In this document: positions 50,851 to 51,667 of the stretch, piece by piece | Position numbering within the stretch: position 1 is the stretch's first letter | Layout: each line of letters begins with the position of its first letter | NCBI RefSeq assembly: GCF_002270485.1 | Contig: NZ_NQOG01000020.1 | Span: 1 to 51,667 of the forward strand | Length of the DNA stretch: 51,667 nt | Reading direction: 5' to 3' | DNA from: Anaerostipes hominis (ex Lee et al. 2021) | GTDB lineage: Bacteria; Bacillota; Clostridia; Lachnospirales; Lachnospiraceae | The notes under the pieces: model-generated | Seen by the model: the letters and a program-made list of their open reading frames with translations, nothing else | Databases searched by the model: none | What the model was told of the DNA's origin: nothing | Position numbers and translations under genes: made by a program

Positions 50851-50989
50851 TGCCTGCGGCAAATTGCATCAGGCACGCAAAGTTGTCAAGCCCCTCAAAG
50901 AGTGAGGGAGGGGTTGGGGCGTTGAAGTGGGCTTGCCCACTTTGTTCCTTGCTTAAATAGTTTGTTTTTTATATTCCTGTTAAAGGGGT
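50851..50989. other. non-coding stretch after repeat C
   Basis: No gene. Contains CCCCTC...GAGGGAGGGG and GTGGGC-TT-GCCCAC (centred near 50934) hairpins with no T-tract of terminator quality. These may extend the repeat unit in this copy. Confidence 0.45.
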
Positions 50990-51018
50990 TTGACAGAAAG
51001 AGCCGGATTCTTTACAAT
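50990..51018 (+). promoter_or_regulatory. SigA promoter for the Rrf2 regulator
   Basis: TTGACA (50990-50995), 17 nt, TACAAT (51013-51018). Confidence 0.87.
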
Positions 51019-51061
51019 AGTGATATAACATAGTGAAAAAGTAGGAATGAGGAGGGAACCC

Positions 51062-51499
51062 GTGAAGATTTCAACCAAAGGGAGATATGCGGTCCGCTTA
51101 TTATATGATCTGGCACAGCACAATACGGGAGAATGGATTTCACTGAAGGATGTGTCAAAGAGACAGGGTATTTCCATAAAATATCTGGAGCAGATCGTAA
51201 GACAGCTGAGTATATGCGGATATTTAAAAAGCCTGAGAGGTCCGAGAGGAGGATATCAGCTTTCTAAAAAACCTTCGGAATATACGATCGGAGATGTACT
51301 GGAGATTACAGAAGGTAGCATTGCCCCGGTTGCGTGTCTGGACGATGAGACCAATCAGTGCGAACGTTATTATGATTGTCCGACAATTTTTGTATGGGAA
51401 GGACTGGATAAAGTTGTGAGGGATTATCTGGGCAGTGTGACGATACAGGATATTTTGGACCGTGCCGCTTCAAAAGGCGGAAATGATTTTGTAATATAG
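51062..51499 (+). CDS. Rrf2-family transcriptional regulator (IscR-like)
   Basis: A 145-residue Rrf2 protein. The winged HTH spans about 1-70 (MKISTKGRYAVRLLYDLA, then ISIKYLEQIVRQL and GPRGGYQLSK). Three cysteines, Cys92, Cys100 and Cys106, lie where IscR binds its Fe-S cluster, though spacing differs slightly. It likely senses iron-sulfur status or redox. The start is a GTG at 51062 with GGAGGG 5 nt upstream; the ATG at 51047 overlaps that RBS. The usual downstream cysteine desulfurase gene is not seen before the window ends. Confidence 0.9.
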   Translation: MKISTKGRYAVRLLYDLAQHNTGEWISLKDVSKRQGISIKYLEQIVRQLSICGYLKSLRGPRGGYQLSKKPSEYTIGDVLEITEGSIAPVACLDDETNQCERYYDCPTIFVWEGLDKVVRDYLGSVTIQDILDRAASKGGNDFVI

Positions 51500-51510
51500 A
51501 TAGATTCAGC

Positions 51511-51540
51511 AGGCTTCCCGGAATTTCGGGAAGCCTTTCA
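51511..51540 (+). terminator. terminator after the Rrf2 gene
   Basis: AGGCTTCCCG pairs with CGGGAAGCCT around GAATTT, followed by a short T-tract. Confidence 0.82.
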
Positions 51541-51545
51541 ATTAT

Positions 51546-51667
51546 GGGTCGTGACCCTGTTGAGCACGCAAAGCGTGCGAAATAGAAACCACCCGCTATG
51601 CGGGTGCGCGGTGATAGTTATACAAAAAAATCACCTTTCCGTTATAATGAGGTTGTTCAAGCCAATA
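51546..51667 (+). mobile_element. probable left end of an IS200/IS605-type element (cut by window edge)
   Basis: Three compact hairpins in a row, GCACGC-AAA-GCGTGC (51564-51578), ACCCGC-TAT-GCGGGT (51591-51605) and GGTGAT/ATCACC (51610-51635), are followed by TTATAATGAGG near the edge. Subterminal hairpins and a leader of this form precede tnpA in IS200-type elements of Firmicutes. The transposase itself would begin just outside the window, so this is inference. Confidence 0.5.

Noticed and set aside
50536-50862. 108-codon minus-strand frame over tRNA-Leu
   Set aside because: It is antisense to a complete tRNA gene and has no supporting motif.
1-51667. CRISPR array, prophage or restriction-modification system
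   Set aside because: No regularly spaced repeats, cas genes, phage structural genes or methylase/restriction pairs were seen.

Overview
The window looks like a chromosomal segment of an endospore-forming, anaerobic, moderately low-GC Firmicute, most likely a member of the Lachnospiraceae (Clostridia). The reasons are spoIVA and a SleB-type hydrolase with SigE-like promoters, a tryptophan T-box, RecU, a RelQ-type alarmone synthetase, a class I preQ1 riboswitch, a Rex-like operator and the dgt-dnaG-rpoD-trmK-nif3 order. Genus assignment (Anaerostipes-like) is only a guess.

Layout. 1-4 kb: aroE, spoIVA and fabH as short units. 4-20.6 kb: a dense housekeeping block on the + strand: a small alarmone synthetase, an rRNA m5C methyltransferase, two pseudouridine synthases, a HAD phosphatase, an SDR and recU; then yicC-gmk-rpoZ from its own promoter; then uppP, a sigma-like protein without promoter-recognition regions, dgt, dnaG, rpoD, trmK, nif3 and a TGS-domain nucleoside kinase. 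20.6-22.8 kb: a decayed surface-protein gene, RNase P RNA and a sporulation-type cell-wall hydrolase. 22.85-25.95 kb: a T-box leader with a Trp (UGG) specifier ahead of a TrpXYZ-type ABC transporter. 26.0-31.3 kb: a degraded mobile island. An xre-type regulator gene is split into two halves about 4.4 kb apart. Between them lie an IS91-type transposase with a tyrosine integrase, a GNAT acetyltransferase, the 5' part of a group II intron and the 3' end of a serine recombinase.

31.3-33.9 kb: preQ1 riboswitch plus queD-queE-folE-queC, which together make preQ0, the queuosine precursor. 34-35.3 kb: iron alcohol dehydrogenase whose promoter overlaps a Rex-like operator. 35.8-41.9 kb: gltBD glutamate synthase. 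42-43.7 kb: a split chromate-type transporter and a DUF5662 protein. 43.7-44.9 kb: a probable 6S RNA, its terminator, an ORF-less group II intron abutting that terminator, and a reverse transcriptase scrap. 45-47.7 kb: two tandem LytTR regulators with altered receiver domains on the minus strand, divergent from an AI-2E family permease. 47.8-51.7 kb: a small BFD-like ferredoxin, a TetR regulator and an orphan acetolactate synthase sharing a 16-bp operator, tRNA-Leu(CAA), an Rrf2 regulator, and what looks like the left end of an IS200-type element cut by the window edge.

A roughly 80-bp hairpin-containing repeat occurs three times (3.9, 48.0 and 50.8 kb). The less ordinary features are the promoter-blind sigma-like protein, the receiver-altered LytTR pair, the TetR/acetolactate synthase unit with its Cys-rich insertion, and the repeat family. 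I saw no CRISPR array, no intact prophage and no recognisable defence cassette.
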